From Ficedula albicollis (lineage: Eukaryota; Chordata; Aves; Passeriformes; Muscicapidae): a stretch of 64,000 nucleotides of DNA. This document shows, one piece after another, positions 50,755 to 61,843 of the stretch (positions within the stretch are counted from its first letter, which is position 1; each line of letters opens with the position of its first letter). Under the pieces are notes generated by a model. It was not told the origin of the DNA. It made no database searches and saw nothing but the letters and a program-made list of their open reading frames with translations. Position numbers and translations under genes: made by a program. The stretch lies in the NCBI RefSeq assembly GCF_000247815.1, contig NC_021678.1:8328874-8392873 (forward strand), given 5' to 3'.

Positions 50755-50824
50755 CCTGAGCAGGCTGAGCTGCATCTGCCGTGGCTGGGCCGGCAGGATC
50801 CGGCCCCACGTTCTAATATTAGAA
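50755..50824. other. CpG-bearing patch and perfect 14-bp palindrome
   Basis: A GC-rich stretch with imperfect dyad symmetry (ggccggcaggatccggcc) is followed at 50811-50824 by the perfect AT palindrome ttctaatattagaa. Several CpGs in 40 bases contrast with the CpG-poor surroundings. It could be a protein-binding element or the decayed end of a mobile element; no further support. Confidence 0.35.
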
Positions 50825-51360
50825 TGGATTACACTCGCTGCACCGACACTCTGCTTTACTCATCTCATTGAGACAGACACTTGGCATCAGAAGCAGCATA
50901 CTAGCTCAAGCATGTGCACATCACCATAACAAACTGGCATATGGCTATTTTCAGAAAATCTGCATTTGGCACACGAGGTGAATAGTGTTTCTGGATTCTA
51001 GCATGTGACCTTTCTGACACTGGAACGAGGGAACTTTGTCCTAGCCCTGTACTGGGAACTGACTGTATCCACCTGGGAACAGTTAAAGGTTGAAAATACT
51101 GTAACAAATGAGGACCATTCTATCCCACTCCCTCAGCATCTTGCTAAATTCAAAAGCAATGTGTAAAAAATACATGGTCCTGTTCTTGCTGCCTGCAATG
51201 AGCAGTTCCATGCATCCTCCTTAGAAAGGCGAGGAACCCTTGCATACATATTTTTCTAAATAAAGATGAATAATTATTTACTGCTTTGAATTGTTCACCT
51301 GTGTACATTTTGATATCCTCTTAATATGAGATTATTCTGTTATAATGTGAAAGGCAAAGC

Positions 51361-51500
51361 TACACATAGAGAAAACAAAAAAAGCAGTGGACACAGCAAC
51401 TGTTTTTGCATTCTCTTGCCATCTCCCAGACTACACATAGAGAAAACATAAAAAGCAGTGGACACAGAAACTGTTTTTGCATTCTCTTGCCATCTCCCAG
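51361..51500. repeat. Tandem duplication, 71-bp unit
   Basis: Copies at 51361-51431 and 51432-51500 begin tacacatagagaaaaca and end ttgccatctcccag. Two substitutions separate them (aacaaaaa/aacataaa, cagcaac/cagaaac). Confidence 0.95.
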
Positions 51501-53038
51501 CTGTGTGGGGTGGAAGGCACCAAATGCAACTGACCCATTTAACATCACTTACTTACAACCTCTGTCCTCTGAACCTTACTTACCTAAATCCTCAATGACA
51601 AAATGGTGTTACTGTTACTGACCAATATCACTGCAGTTTTACTAAAGATTCTCAAATGTCAGCCTGCTGATATGCTACTAATTAATGCTCTTTGTAGATC
51701 ATTTTAGAAAAGCCAAGCACTCAGCTGATCCAGCTTAGCTCCTATTACAGCTGGCTTTTCCAGGCAAGCTTGACATCGTCTGGTATTGGAACCTTTAAAC
51801 CATTTCTGGCTGCTTGGTACATGGAGGACTGTATTTGCCAGGACTCATTTCACCGTTAATTAGAGAGCATGATATCTTTTTCTGCATATCTGTAACTCAG
51901 AGCAGGAATGGAAGATTTTGAATCCAAGCTATGAAAATATCCAACATGACCAAGGCACTGGGAGCATTGCACTTTCTCTTTCCCCAAACCACAGTGACAC
52001 TGGGTTTGATGCTAGAAAAGGAGCAATTTTAGCTGGAATTCACTCTCCTCTCAAGCTCAGAAGGCAAAACAGATCCTCTCACTGAAGGGAGGCTTCTCAG
52101 GTTCACAGCCAGCTCAGTAAGCTGTACCACAGAGCACTGGAATTGGGAGCATCCAGACATGAACCTGAAGTGAGGGAGAGGGGAACAGCTCATCTTTTTC
52201 TCATCTAATTAAGCACAGGAAGCATAGCCCCAAGGAGAAGGGCCAGCAATAACAAGGAGCACAGCTTGGTGAAAGCATTATTGAGCTGCCAACTCAGGAA
52301 ATGGCTATGGTTTGGAAGCCAGTCTTACTCATCCGGACCAAACTGCCTCCACGACACAGACCAACATGTATTCCTGTCAAAGAAATGCATGAGCTAGTTT
52401 AACATCAAGACAGAATTTTTCTTTATCATCACTTATCATAATTTTTCATTTTGTAATAAGCGACAGATTTTTCCAGATACTCTATGTCCAGGTTATTTGG
52501 TCTGTCCCATGCTTTGCATTTCAAATCAATTCTCAACACTATACTGGTTACTGGTCACAGAAAAGCTGTCATCCCTTCTAAAACCATACGCTCAGTGTGC
52601 ACTGGCATTTTTAAAACTGATTTCCTTACTTATTAAATGCCTCTCTACCAACTCTTCTAAAGTATTTCCTAATCACTGGTTGTCATTTGTCATTCCTACA
52701 ACACAAAAATGACACCCTCATATAAAACAGTCTTTTGCCTGTCTCAGAAAATTGAAAGAACTTTGCCCAAGATTTATCCTTTTATTTGATGCACTGCAAC
52801 AAAATTATTTCAAAGGTTATTTTGCAGAAGTTAAATCAGATCATGTAATTGCAATCTAATTACATTGCTCTTATCAGTCTTCAAGAAAGTTCTACTCATT
52901 CAACTTTACCAAAAACACAAGAAAAAAACCACCAAAAAAGCACAAATTTTTTTCAGCTTTCATAGAAATACCTTTCAGTTCTTAAAAAAACAAAACAAAA
53001 ACAAAAAAAAAAAAAAAAACCAAACAAAAAAATACAAA
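51501..53038. other. Unique DNA ending in an A-rich tract
   Basis: Unique sequence up to about 52980. It then becomes an A-rich, C-interrupted tract that runs into the large duplication. No gene supported. Confidence 0.55.
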
Positions 53039-53058
53039 AAAAAAAGAGAGAGAAAAAC
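52985..53058. repeat. A-rich low-complexity tract
   Basis: Poly(A) interrupted by single C, G and T residues (caaaac, accaaac, gagaga words). It contains a 17-base pure A run and lies at the left breakpoint of the 749-bp duplication. Confidence 0.85.
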
Positions 53059-54537
53059 ATTCCACTGCCACCAGCCAGTTCTTGGCTGCTACAACATTGC
53101 CAGGCAATGGTGACACCAGGGCTTGGGAACAGCCTTGGCTCTGCCATAGTTTGTTGGCTGCACAATCAACACAGATCAATTTCAGGGATCTCTACCACTC
53201 TAACTTCCAGAGGAGTGCTAGTTGCTAGCAGTAAGTGAAGGACAGAAAGGCACAGATAAGGAAAGAAATCCAGAAGATACACAAGAGAACTATGGAAAGC
53301 ACCCATGCAGGAAAGGCATGGCTGGCAAAGTTATAGCATAGAGGGTACGAGAATCAACAAGGGTCTGGCCCAGCTTTTCTGAAACAGAATTAAAATTGCA
53401 AAAGGTGCTATGTTCACTCCTGGAAAACATCTCTGCTTCCCTAGTGCTCATAAAATCTCCACTACTTAATCTGATTATCACATCCATCTAATCCAAAATG
53501 GTATGAGCACAATATTGGCTCCCACAGGACCCAAGAGAAAAAGCTGTCCTAATTTTTTTGTACAATTTTAATTTTGTCTTTAATTTGCCATTTATATTCT
53601 TTATTTGTGTTGCCAAGGAGTAATGAGACTTGAGAAAAAGACAACTGAAAATGCTCACCTGATTCATTTTAAATCACTGAAACAGCTGTCACAAAATACT
53701 GAACTATCTTTCTTTTCTTTCACTCGGTCTACGACTAACATAATGCAACAGGAGGACTTCACAGGACAACCAGTGGAGTTTAAAACAGAAAAAAAAGAGA
53801 GAAAAACATTCCACTGCCACCAGCCAGTTCTTGGCTGCTACAACATTGCCAGGCAATGGTGACACCAGGGCTTGGGAACAGCCTTGGCTCTGCCATAGTT
53901 TGTTGGCTGCACAATCAACACAGATCAATTTCAGGGATCTCTACCACTCTAACTTCCAGAGGAGTGCTAATTGCTAGCAGTAAGTGAAGGACAGAAAGGC
54001 ACAGATAAGGAAAGAAATCCAGAAGATACACAAGAGAACTATGGAAAGCACCCATGCAGGAAAGGCATGGGTGGCAAAGTTATAGCATAGAGGGTACGAG
54101 AATCAACAAGGGTCTGGCCCAGCTTTTCTGAAACAGAATTAAAATTGCAAAAGGTGCTATGTTCACTCCTGGAAAACATCTCTGCTTCCTTAGTGCTCAT
54201 AAAATCTCCACTACTTAATCTGATTATCACATCCATCTAATCCAAAATGGTATGAGCACAATATTGGCTCCCACAGGACCCAAGAGAAAAAGCTGTCCTA
54301 ATTTTTTTGTACAATTGTAATTTTGTCTTTAATTTGCCATTTATATTCTTTATTTGTGTTGCCAAGGAGTAATGAGACTTGAGAAAAAGACAACTGAAAA
54401 TGCTCACCTGATTCATTTTAAATCACTGAAACAGCTGTCACAAAATACTGAACTATCTTTCTTTTCTTTCACTCGGTCTACGACTAACATAATGCAACAG
54501 GAGGACTTCACAGGACAACCAGTGGAGTTTAAAACAG
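53039..54537. repeat. Tandem duplication, 749-bp unit, about 99.4 percent identical
   Basis: Unit 1 is about 53039-53788 and unit 2 about 53789-54537. The copies stay aligned at an offset of 749 bases. The only differences I found are four substitutions (ctagttgc/ctaattgc, catggctgg/catgggtgg, ttccctag/ttccttag, attttaat/attgtaat), plus length changes in the A-rich left end. The repeated small frames (for example the minus frames at 53290-53487 and 54039-54236) match because the DNA is duplicated and show no known domain. Copy 1 begins in an A-rich tract; copy 2 retains only its last part. Confidence 0.97.
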
Positions 54538-57500
54538 TAGCATAGGTGACACCCAAGATTTTACAATCTGGTTTTGAGTGGTATTGTTAATTACATTAGA
54601 CTTTGTGCAGGCTTTAAAAAGACTTCTTCCATTTACAACTCTTATGCTGCATTCACGTCTCTTCCTGCACTATGTCTTAATATTGAAATGGAAAATTTGA
54701 ACTTTTAAAGTGATTTATTGTGAAGAAACAAGCACATGCTAAGCAACCATAAGATTAACTATGTGAATACAAGACAAATTCAGCTTCTCTCTTCACATTT
54801 TACTTAGAAGAACTGTCATTAAAACGTTGTGAAAGAGGCAAATAGTATAGCTTAAGTATTCAACAAAACCTGAAGAGATGACAGATCTTCATCAACACGT
54901 AAGGGCAATATTGAGTCTCCTGACGAACTTAATTAAATAACCTCCTAAGCGCACAACTGACATCCAAATATTTTTAGCCCTGCATTCTGCATTTCTAAGT
55001 GTTTTCTAAACAATCTACATTGCAATCAACAATAAAACCACAGCAAGTACAGCTGCTGCCTCCTGTGCAATACAGATGCCCTGTGTACACAAATCACTAT
55101 TGCTACCATGTAAAATAAATGCATGATTTATTTCACATATATAATTCAGCTGAGCGAGCTGCAGCAAGACACTGGAACCCACTCAGCTTTGTCTTTCCTT
55201 TTCACCCCCAGCAGGCCTTCAGTGCCCCAAACACCAAGTACCACAGAAAGAATTAATAATTCTGGCCAGTCCTGAAGAATAACTTCATCTTGCAGCCACA
55301 TCCCCCCAGCAGCGGGCAGGGAGGGAGCCACACACTGAGGAGCTCAGGAGAAAGGCTGAGCATGGGGCAAGAGGTTCCCAGCACAGACCACGTTCCTCTT
55401 GGGTGCAGTAGCTGGGTTTCTTGTCCATGCCCTGCATCCACACAGAACATATAAATTCCCATGTCCCTGTGCACACATGCAGGCAAGTCTGTTTTCCTGT
55501 CAAATCATTTTTTAAATTGTGCACTCGCTAAGCAAACCTGTGTAAACAATCAAATCCCTAAGTGCCAGAAGAGGAAACACCACCCATGTACCAAATGGAG
55601 GGGAACTGGGATCCTGCCTGGAATAAGCCCAAACCTCCTTCTTCCTTTTCTATATTTATACCGGGTGCTATGTGTAAGAAAAGGAATTAACAATCTGTCA
55701 ACTTGCTTCTACGCCTTTTGATGCTCAAAGAACTGCACACAAAACTCAAGTAACCACTGCCCATTGAGTGCTTCAACCCTTTAATTTTCTTGCTTTTCCC
55801 CACCATGAATGAGATGGTCGTGTACCAGCTCTTAATTATGCTAGAGAAAACCACAAAGTCAGCATGAGGAACTTTCCTGGCATAGCTGCTCTCATATTAG
55901 CTAGCTGTCAGCTATAGAAAAAAAGTAAATTGACAGGGAACTGCTAAGCCACATTCACTGGTAACTCCATCATGTGAGTCAGGAGGAACCACTGTCAGGT
56001 TCTGCATGTCAAACTGTCCTGGAATGCTCCTGTCTTCCAGCTTTACAACGTATGGGATGTGGGTCTTGTGACTTTGGCCACAATGCAATTCAGCACATGG
56101 CAAAGAAAGCTGGCCATGATCAGCCCATGCAATTCACTGACACTGTCCCTCCGCTCATTTTAAATAGTTTAGACCATGCTGCATACTGCCCCAGTTAGGC
56201 TCAGTAATTTCACACATGATGTTTCAAAATCTGCCAAACGACAACTAGAACAAAAACAGCAAGTATCAGACAAGTATAACTACTGACATGGACAAAGATG
56301 ATAACAGACTCAAATTTCAACTAGCAAGCTCATAAACTTGTCTTTGTAAGCAGTTTAATTCACAAGAGAAAGTCAGCCTTTAACTATCTCACCAGAACAT
56401 GCATTCAAGACAATCAACAACGATAAGTCTATGCTAGACAAAAACCCATTTTCTTTTGATTTACTGTATGAAGAACCAAACAGATACACACATCCAAAAA
56501 CACATGCACACCTAGCCACAAATAAAGTGTATTTTTTAATATATATGTGTGTACATACATATAAAGTAAATATCTGCAGATGTATTTCATGCACACAAAA
56601 AACAAGTTCACTCAAACCAACTGGTTCTTCTGGAGAGACAGTGGCAGCCTGAATAAACTTTTTACTCTGTCTCTCATCCTCTCTGAGCATTTGGTGTTCC
56701 AAAAAAACTTCCTATAGACTTGCAAATGAGTTTTTATTGCTTTTTGTATCTATTCAAATTGTAAACAATATACAGCGTATAATAAAAGACAAGAAGTTTA
56801 GGACAAACAAAAAGGGCATCTTCAAGCAGGTCAATTCTGATTCTAGTATTTGCTTCAGTCTAAAATACTGAAATGTAAATTTACCCATTATTTTGAAATC
56901 TCTGACATGGTGATAATTTGAGCCTGTGTGTAGTCACAAAGGGCAAAAGTTACTCTCTTCATTTTAGTGCAGTCAAAATATATAGAGGTCTTTAGAGCAA
57001 ACAACCAAGGTTGTACAATTTTCTAGGCTGGTTTTCACTTTTCTATTATAAATCCAGTTATTTATGTTCTGCTACAGTGTCCTTCATCAGTTCAGAAAAA
57101 ACTACTTCATGCATATCCCTTAAATGCCTCATATTGCACAACTGAAAAGTTTGTTCAGCCTGAATTGTGCTTTACATTTTATCACTTTTCATCAAAAACC
57201 TTTCCCAGAAGAGAAAAGCCTCCTTCCTCCCACAGAATAATTATGAGGTAGTAGCTTAAAACCTGGCTGTAATGGTCTAAAGAGAAATAAACCCACTTTA
57301 CCTGTTTTCTTTTTTGTTGTTTTAGAAATTACATGGTCTAGCTTAGTGGTGCATGGCAAGTCTGTATTTGCATAGTTCCTAATCCCAGAGATGATGTTAT
57401 GGTCTCTGGGGTGCCTCTGGTTTAATGCAAGTCATTGGAGAATGGCATGAATTATCTCTGCAGTGATTTCACACTGAATTTGCAGTGGTATGTAGCAAGC

Positions 57501-58586
57501 AAAAAAAAAAAGATGGACAGACACACACAATATTTTATCTTCCTTCCAGAAAACAAATGGCAATAAGATTTGCAATATGCTCACAGACAGAACCTAGGCT
57601 TAGAAGAGAAGTCTTACAATAAAGTACTTAACTAAGATGGAAAATAGTATAGCTTGTACTGAAATCAAAATGAGCGTTTTGTCCCAGACAGCCAAAAAAA
57701 AAAAAAAGTTATTGGTTACATAAAGTTACAATGAAATCTGGAAATTATATTCTTTAGTAACTATATTTACCTTAGCCATAAAAACAACCAACATCAAGTT
57801 CTTTGCATATGATGATTCTGTGCAGATACAAAATACTATTGTGTTTAGCTAATATAGGAAAGAGAATGATAGTCAGTGTTTTAGAAAACTATTTGTGTCT
57901 CATTTATAATCAATTTTTGTCTGAAAAGAGAAATATGAATCTGCTTTATGCTCCCTCTCCTGTTCTTGTTTCACTCCCCCTTCCGTTTATACTTTTTTAT
58001 TTAATCTTTTGTTTGGGATGTTTGCTTTATGAGGCAGAAGAGATGGCAAGGGAAAAAGACATACAATGCAATGAGCTGTTCCATTGTTTCCATTCTTTCA
58101 TGTGTAATAGAGTCAGTGCTCTCAAAAATTATTTGCAAAATAAACTAGTTTTGGCAACAACCTAATCTGAGGGAGGGGAAAACAAAGAAAATTGTGTAAT
58201 ACATTCTAAAAAATTAATTAAGTTAGGCTAGGAACACAGACACAGTAATCCCATTAACAAAAACCTACCACAGAATTTCAGGAGTTCTGACTGAGAATTA
58301 ACCGAATACAAATTCACTTTTCTAAGTGAGCATCTTTGGGGCATCTTGGACATCTTTAGAGCATAGCCTTATCCATTCTGCTTTTGGTTATTTTCCACTT
58401 ACACTGCTTCACTTAAACTCTAGTAACCCAAAACCAGGCCACGATTCTACCTCTAGATATTTTTATCTGGGTATGACAGAAATACAAGTTAGTTGGTGTA
58501 TCTTGCTACCATGTGCATAATAACTCAGACACAAGAATTTCGAAGGACTTAGTAACAGTTTCTCCTTATTGCATGACATTAACACA
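54538..58586. other. Unique non-coding DNA
   Basis: About 4 kb. Mildly GC-richer at 55140-55400 with small frames on the minus strand. TA/TG-alternating bases lie near 56540-56570. There is an A11 run around 57500 and an A13 run near 57695. The 120-codon plus frame at 57803-58165 has no recognisable features. Confidence 0.5.
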
Positions 58587-58706
58587 AATTTAGATTACAG
58601 CCTGGTTAATGATGCAAAACTGTTAACAACCCTCCTTAGACATTCTAATTTAGATTACAGCCTGGTTAATGATACAAAACTGTTAACAACCCTCCTTAGA
58701 CATTCT
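58587..58706. repeat. Tandem duplication, 60-bp unit
   Basis: Copies at 58587-58646 and 58647-58706 begin aatttagattacagcctgg and end cttagacattct. One substitution (gatgcaa/gatacaa) separates them. The shortest two-copy unit in the set. Confidence 0.96.
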
Positions 58707-61700
58707 TCTCCACAGAATTAAGTAATACATGCCTGAGCAAGTACAGATGCCCACAAGAATCTGTACTTGGAGATTGCTGGAGTTGTCAAGCTAACCAACT
58801 CCAAGGATCGTGTTCTCCTAAAATATTAGTGTTTCAACATTTCACATCAGCTTCCAACTAAGAAATGATATTTTGCAAATTAACAAGTGGAGCTTAGAGG
58901 AAAAAAAATTACATAATCCACCATGTATTTCTCAGAAAATCACTGAAAAGTCACTGACAGCAGCTTTGAATCATACTTCTAAGGTTGAGGCTGTGAGACA
59001 GTTTCTTTAATTCACAGAAGACAGAGGCCTCTCATGGGAATGCACTATCCAAATATACTCTGTCTGGAAAGGCCCTTGCTCCACACAGTAGTTTAGTTCT
59101 GATGATGTTTTTCACCCAGTAACACCCATCAAAATTGGGCTACAGGATGAACAAGACAGCTGGCTGCAGGAGGAAGAGAGAGATGATGACATGAGGCAAG
59201 AGAGGAGGAGTATGTTCTCCTTGAGCTTTCCCAACTCCAGCCAGCAGGAGTACCACAACATTCTCCAGATACTAAAACAGAGGATCTCTGTTAGAAGCAT
59301 TACAGAAAATCTGAACATAAAAAACATGGACACTTGGAGTATTCTGAGAAATAAGCATCCCACTATATCATTTAATTGTGATTTGAAACACCAGCAAAGG
59401 CCCCTGCTGATACGAGTAATGAGCTTTAGGCACAGCAGAGCCCAGCAATTCACTTTCCTGTGCATGAGTGTATGTCTTACTTCAGTGTTGCTCACGTAAA
59501 ATTTTGGCAAATCCTAGTATTTCTACAAGGAGTTGACTTTAATAATTTAGAAAACATTTTTAAATCTTCTAATTTCTGATTTTAATGTTTATGTGGTACA
59601 TCTAACCTAAATTACCTAAGATCTTATAAGCAGCTCATGTAGAAGTGACCTCTCAACTTCCAATTCATCAAGTTTGTGATATGTTTACTTTTTACTGTAT
59701 ATCTGTAAAGCACAGAAGAAATTCAGGATCTGAAGAAAAGGCAACTTCTATTACCAGCCTATACTAAAAGAAACCTCTATTTTAAAATGAAGATTCCTGT
59801 CCATTAGACTTATTTGATTATTACTTCAGTCAGACAAGTATTTGTGAAGAGAATCTAGTTTTTCTGTTGAAGCAATAAAGCTGAGATGATCTGAGAAGTG
59901 ACAAATCAGGTTCTGTAATGTTCAAATTCACATTATGTCATTTTAAAAAATCACAAAGTTTGGAAAACAGCTACTATCACAGAACCAACACAACCTTACA
60001 TTGCTTTGTGGTTTTGTTGGGTATTTCTTTCCTCTAATCAAATTAAATTTGGACTGCTGACTACGGAAGCAAATCAAGACAAACAACCACACAAATCTTC
60101 CATTCAGCTAGGAAGAGCAATAAAAATCCTCAGGAGCCAAAAACTTCCTTGTTAATGAAGTACACACATGCAATTCACTGCAGTGCCCAGTGACAATAAA
60201 AATACACGTATAACCTGTAATATTGCTTGGGAAAATTACAAATTAATTTCTTTTTAACACATACACTCCCACCTGCAGCACAAAATATCACAGGGAAAAA
60301 AAGTGAAAAAAGAAGCAAAAAAGTGTTATTAAAAAGGCTTATTGTTATTAAAAAGACTCTGAGGCCTTTCCTGATGGTTACATAAGTACTGTAAAAGCAA
60401 GATGTTCTTGGCAATCAGCAGAGCTTCACTGTGCTTGCTACACTGGTTTCATTAACTATTACATCACACTTAATTTCCATAATTGGCTTCAACTTCACTT
60501 TATAAGCTAGTCTAATTTAGTTTTTATGCATATTTTAATTTAATACAGTTTGTTCTTGACTGTAAACCCTTCATGGGCCACATATTCATCCTGTACTACC
60601 TCATTTAGAGCTTTCCCTAAGAGCAAAACTAAAAGAACAAAGACCACAGTGTCTAGGAAGTGACCTCTGACAGTTAGAGCTCTCATCCAGGCCCCCATCA
60701 CACAGATATTGGACTAGCAAAACCTTCTCATTTTGTGCACTCAAGACAGAAAGACATGCTCCCCACAGGAAACAAAAAAAAAAAAATACAACTACTAAGA
60801 GTTGTATTACTTATATTATTCTATTCTTCCACAAATCTAGGTCTCTGTACTAATTCTCTTTTCCTCACACATGAGACAGTTTGGCTTTTTAGCCTTAACC
60901 TTTTTGACTTCACTGTATATTTCAGTACATTTCCACTCTTTCATCCAGATCCATAGCTAAACATGATCAAATATTCAGAGACTTGGGATCTGGCACATCA
61001 GACTCCACGGAGCACCCTCTTCTCCCATAAAAAAACCCTCCACTGCTTGTCCTCAGTTTCACTTCATCTACCCTCAACATACCCATCTGCTCTGCTCTCC
61101 TGATTCACATCTCCTCCAGATCTGCTCTCATGCTGACAGCTGTAATGATGAGCTAACAAAGGTCATTCATTCTTTCATGCACTTCTCCTTCTACGCGCTC
61201 CACTTTTACTGAGTAAATTCAGAATGTTTACTGATCTAATACATCCAGTTCTCACCTTCTTTCCCCATCTCCACTTCTGTTATACCCTGTTTCAAATGTC
61301 TAAAATTAGAGTGATATCTCCTGAGGGAAGAGCACACACTTTGTTAGCTGAAGCCTGACAACTTTGGTAGCACAGCTTTTGCAGATCCAACATCATCCAC
61401 GATGCTCCAACATACAGAATGAGTGAAAACGTGACACTAACATAATACAGAGCCCAAGAGACCTCACAGCCACTGCCTCTCAAAAGCCAAGTGCACACTG
61501 AGGAAAGCACTGACCTAGAAAGGGAGGAATTCTTCGGATGGCTTTGTTATCTATCCACTATGTATCAAACCTTACTCACCTAAGAGACACAGATGTGGTC
61601 TGTGCTGGGGAAATGTTTACTTTACTAACATGATTAAACTCAGTAATTATTCAGATGTAAGTTCTCTGCATAACTAGGCCTCCAGCTGCTACTTGCATTA

Positions 61701-61717
61701 AAATTATGGGTACTTTT
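58707..61717. other. Unique non-coding DNA with one coding-like frame
   Basis: The stretch includes the open frame at 59092-59499 (separate entry), a two-copy 19-bp repeat (tgttattaaaaag) at 60324-60356 and an A13-type run near 60774. No other feature seen. Confidence 0.5.
59092..59499 (+). other. Coding-like open stretch, possible exon, not recognised
   Basis: The plus frame is open for about 136 codons, from just after a stop at 59089 to 59499. Its first half translates to an acidic, charged sequence (DEQDSWLQEEERDDDMRQER, then SMFSLSFPNSSQQEYHNILQ). A pyrimidine-rich stretch ending in cag at 59117-59119 could act as a 3' splice site, and cgag|taatga near 59415 is a weak donor. The opposite strand is also open for 132 codons. 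By my estimate one or two frames this long are expected by chance here, and I cannot name a family. Confidence 0.15.
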
Positions 61718-61843
61718 GCCCTTGTCCAGTGACCTAATGAAAGCACAGTGGAAGAAACTGCCACATTAAGAAGCAATTTTGCGCCCTTGTCCAGTGACCT
61801 AATGAAAGCATAGTGGAAGAAACTGCCACATTAAGAAGCAATT
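61718..61843. repeat. Tandem duplication, 65-bp unit
   Basis: Copies at 61718-61782 and 61783-61843 begin gcccttgtccagtgacctaa and end attaagaagcaatt. One substitution (gcacagtgg/gcatagtgg) separates them. The word ttttg precedes both copies, a possible few bases of microhomology, with cg inserted before copy 2. Confidence 0.96.

Larger units (their letters stand above)
46605..51360. other. Unique non-coding DNA with long A tracts
   Basis: About 4.8 kb. Apart from the two A tracts near 48.2 and 48.45 kb and the CpG/palindrome patch at 50755-50824, I see only unique sequence with small chance frames (84 codons or fewer). Confidence 0.5.

Noticed and set aside
53290..54236. Paired, nearly identical small frames suggesting a duplicated gene
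   Set aside because: They match because 749 bp of DNA is duplicated. The 65-codon peptides have no recognisable features.
57803..58165. 120-codon plus-strand frame
   Set aside because: Length is within chance expectation and the translation is unrecognisable.
59092..59140. C/D-box small nucleolar RNA suggested by ctgatgatg
   Set aside because: No matching D box at a suitable distance and no terminal stem were visible.
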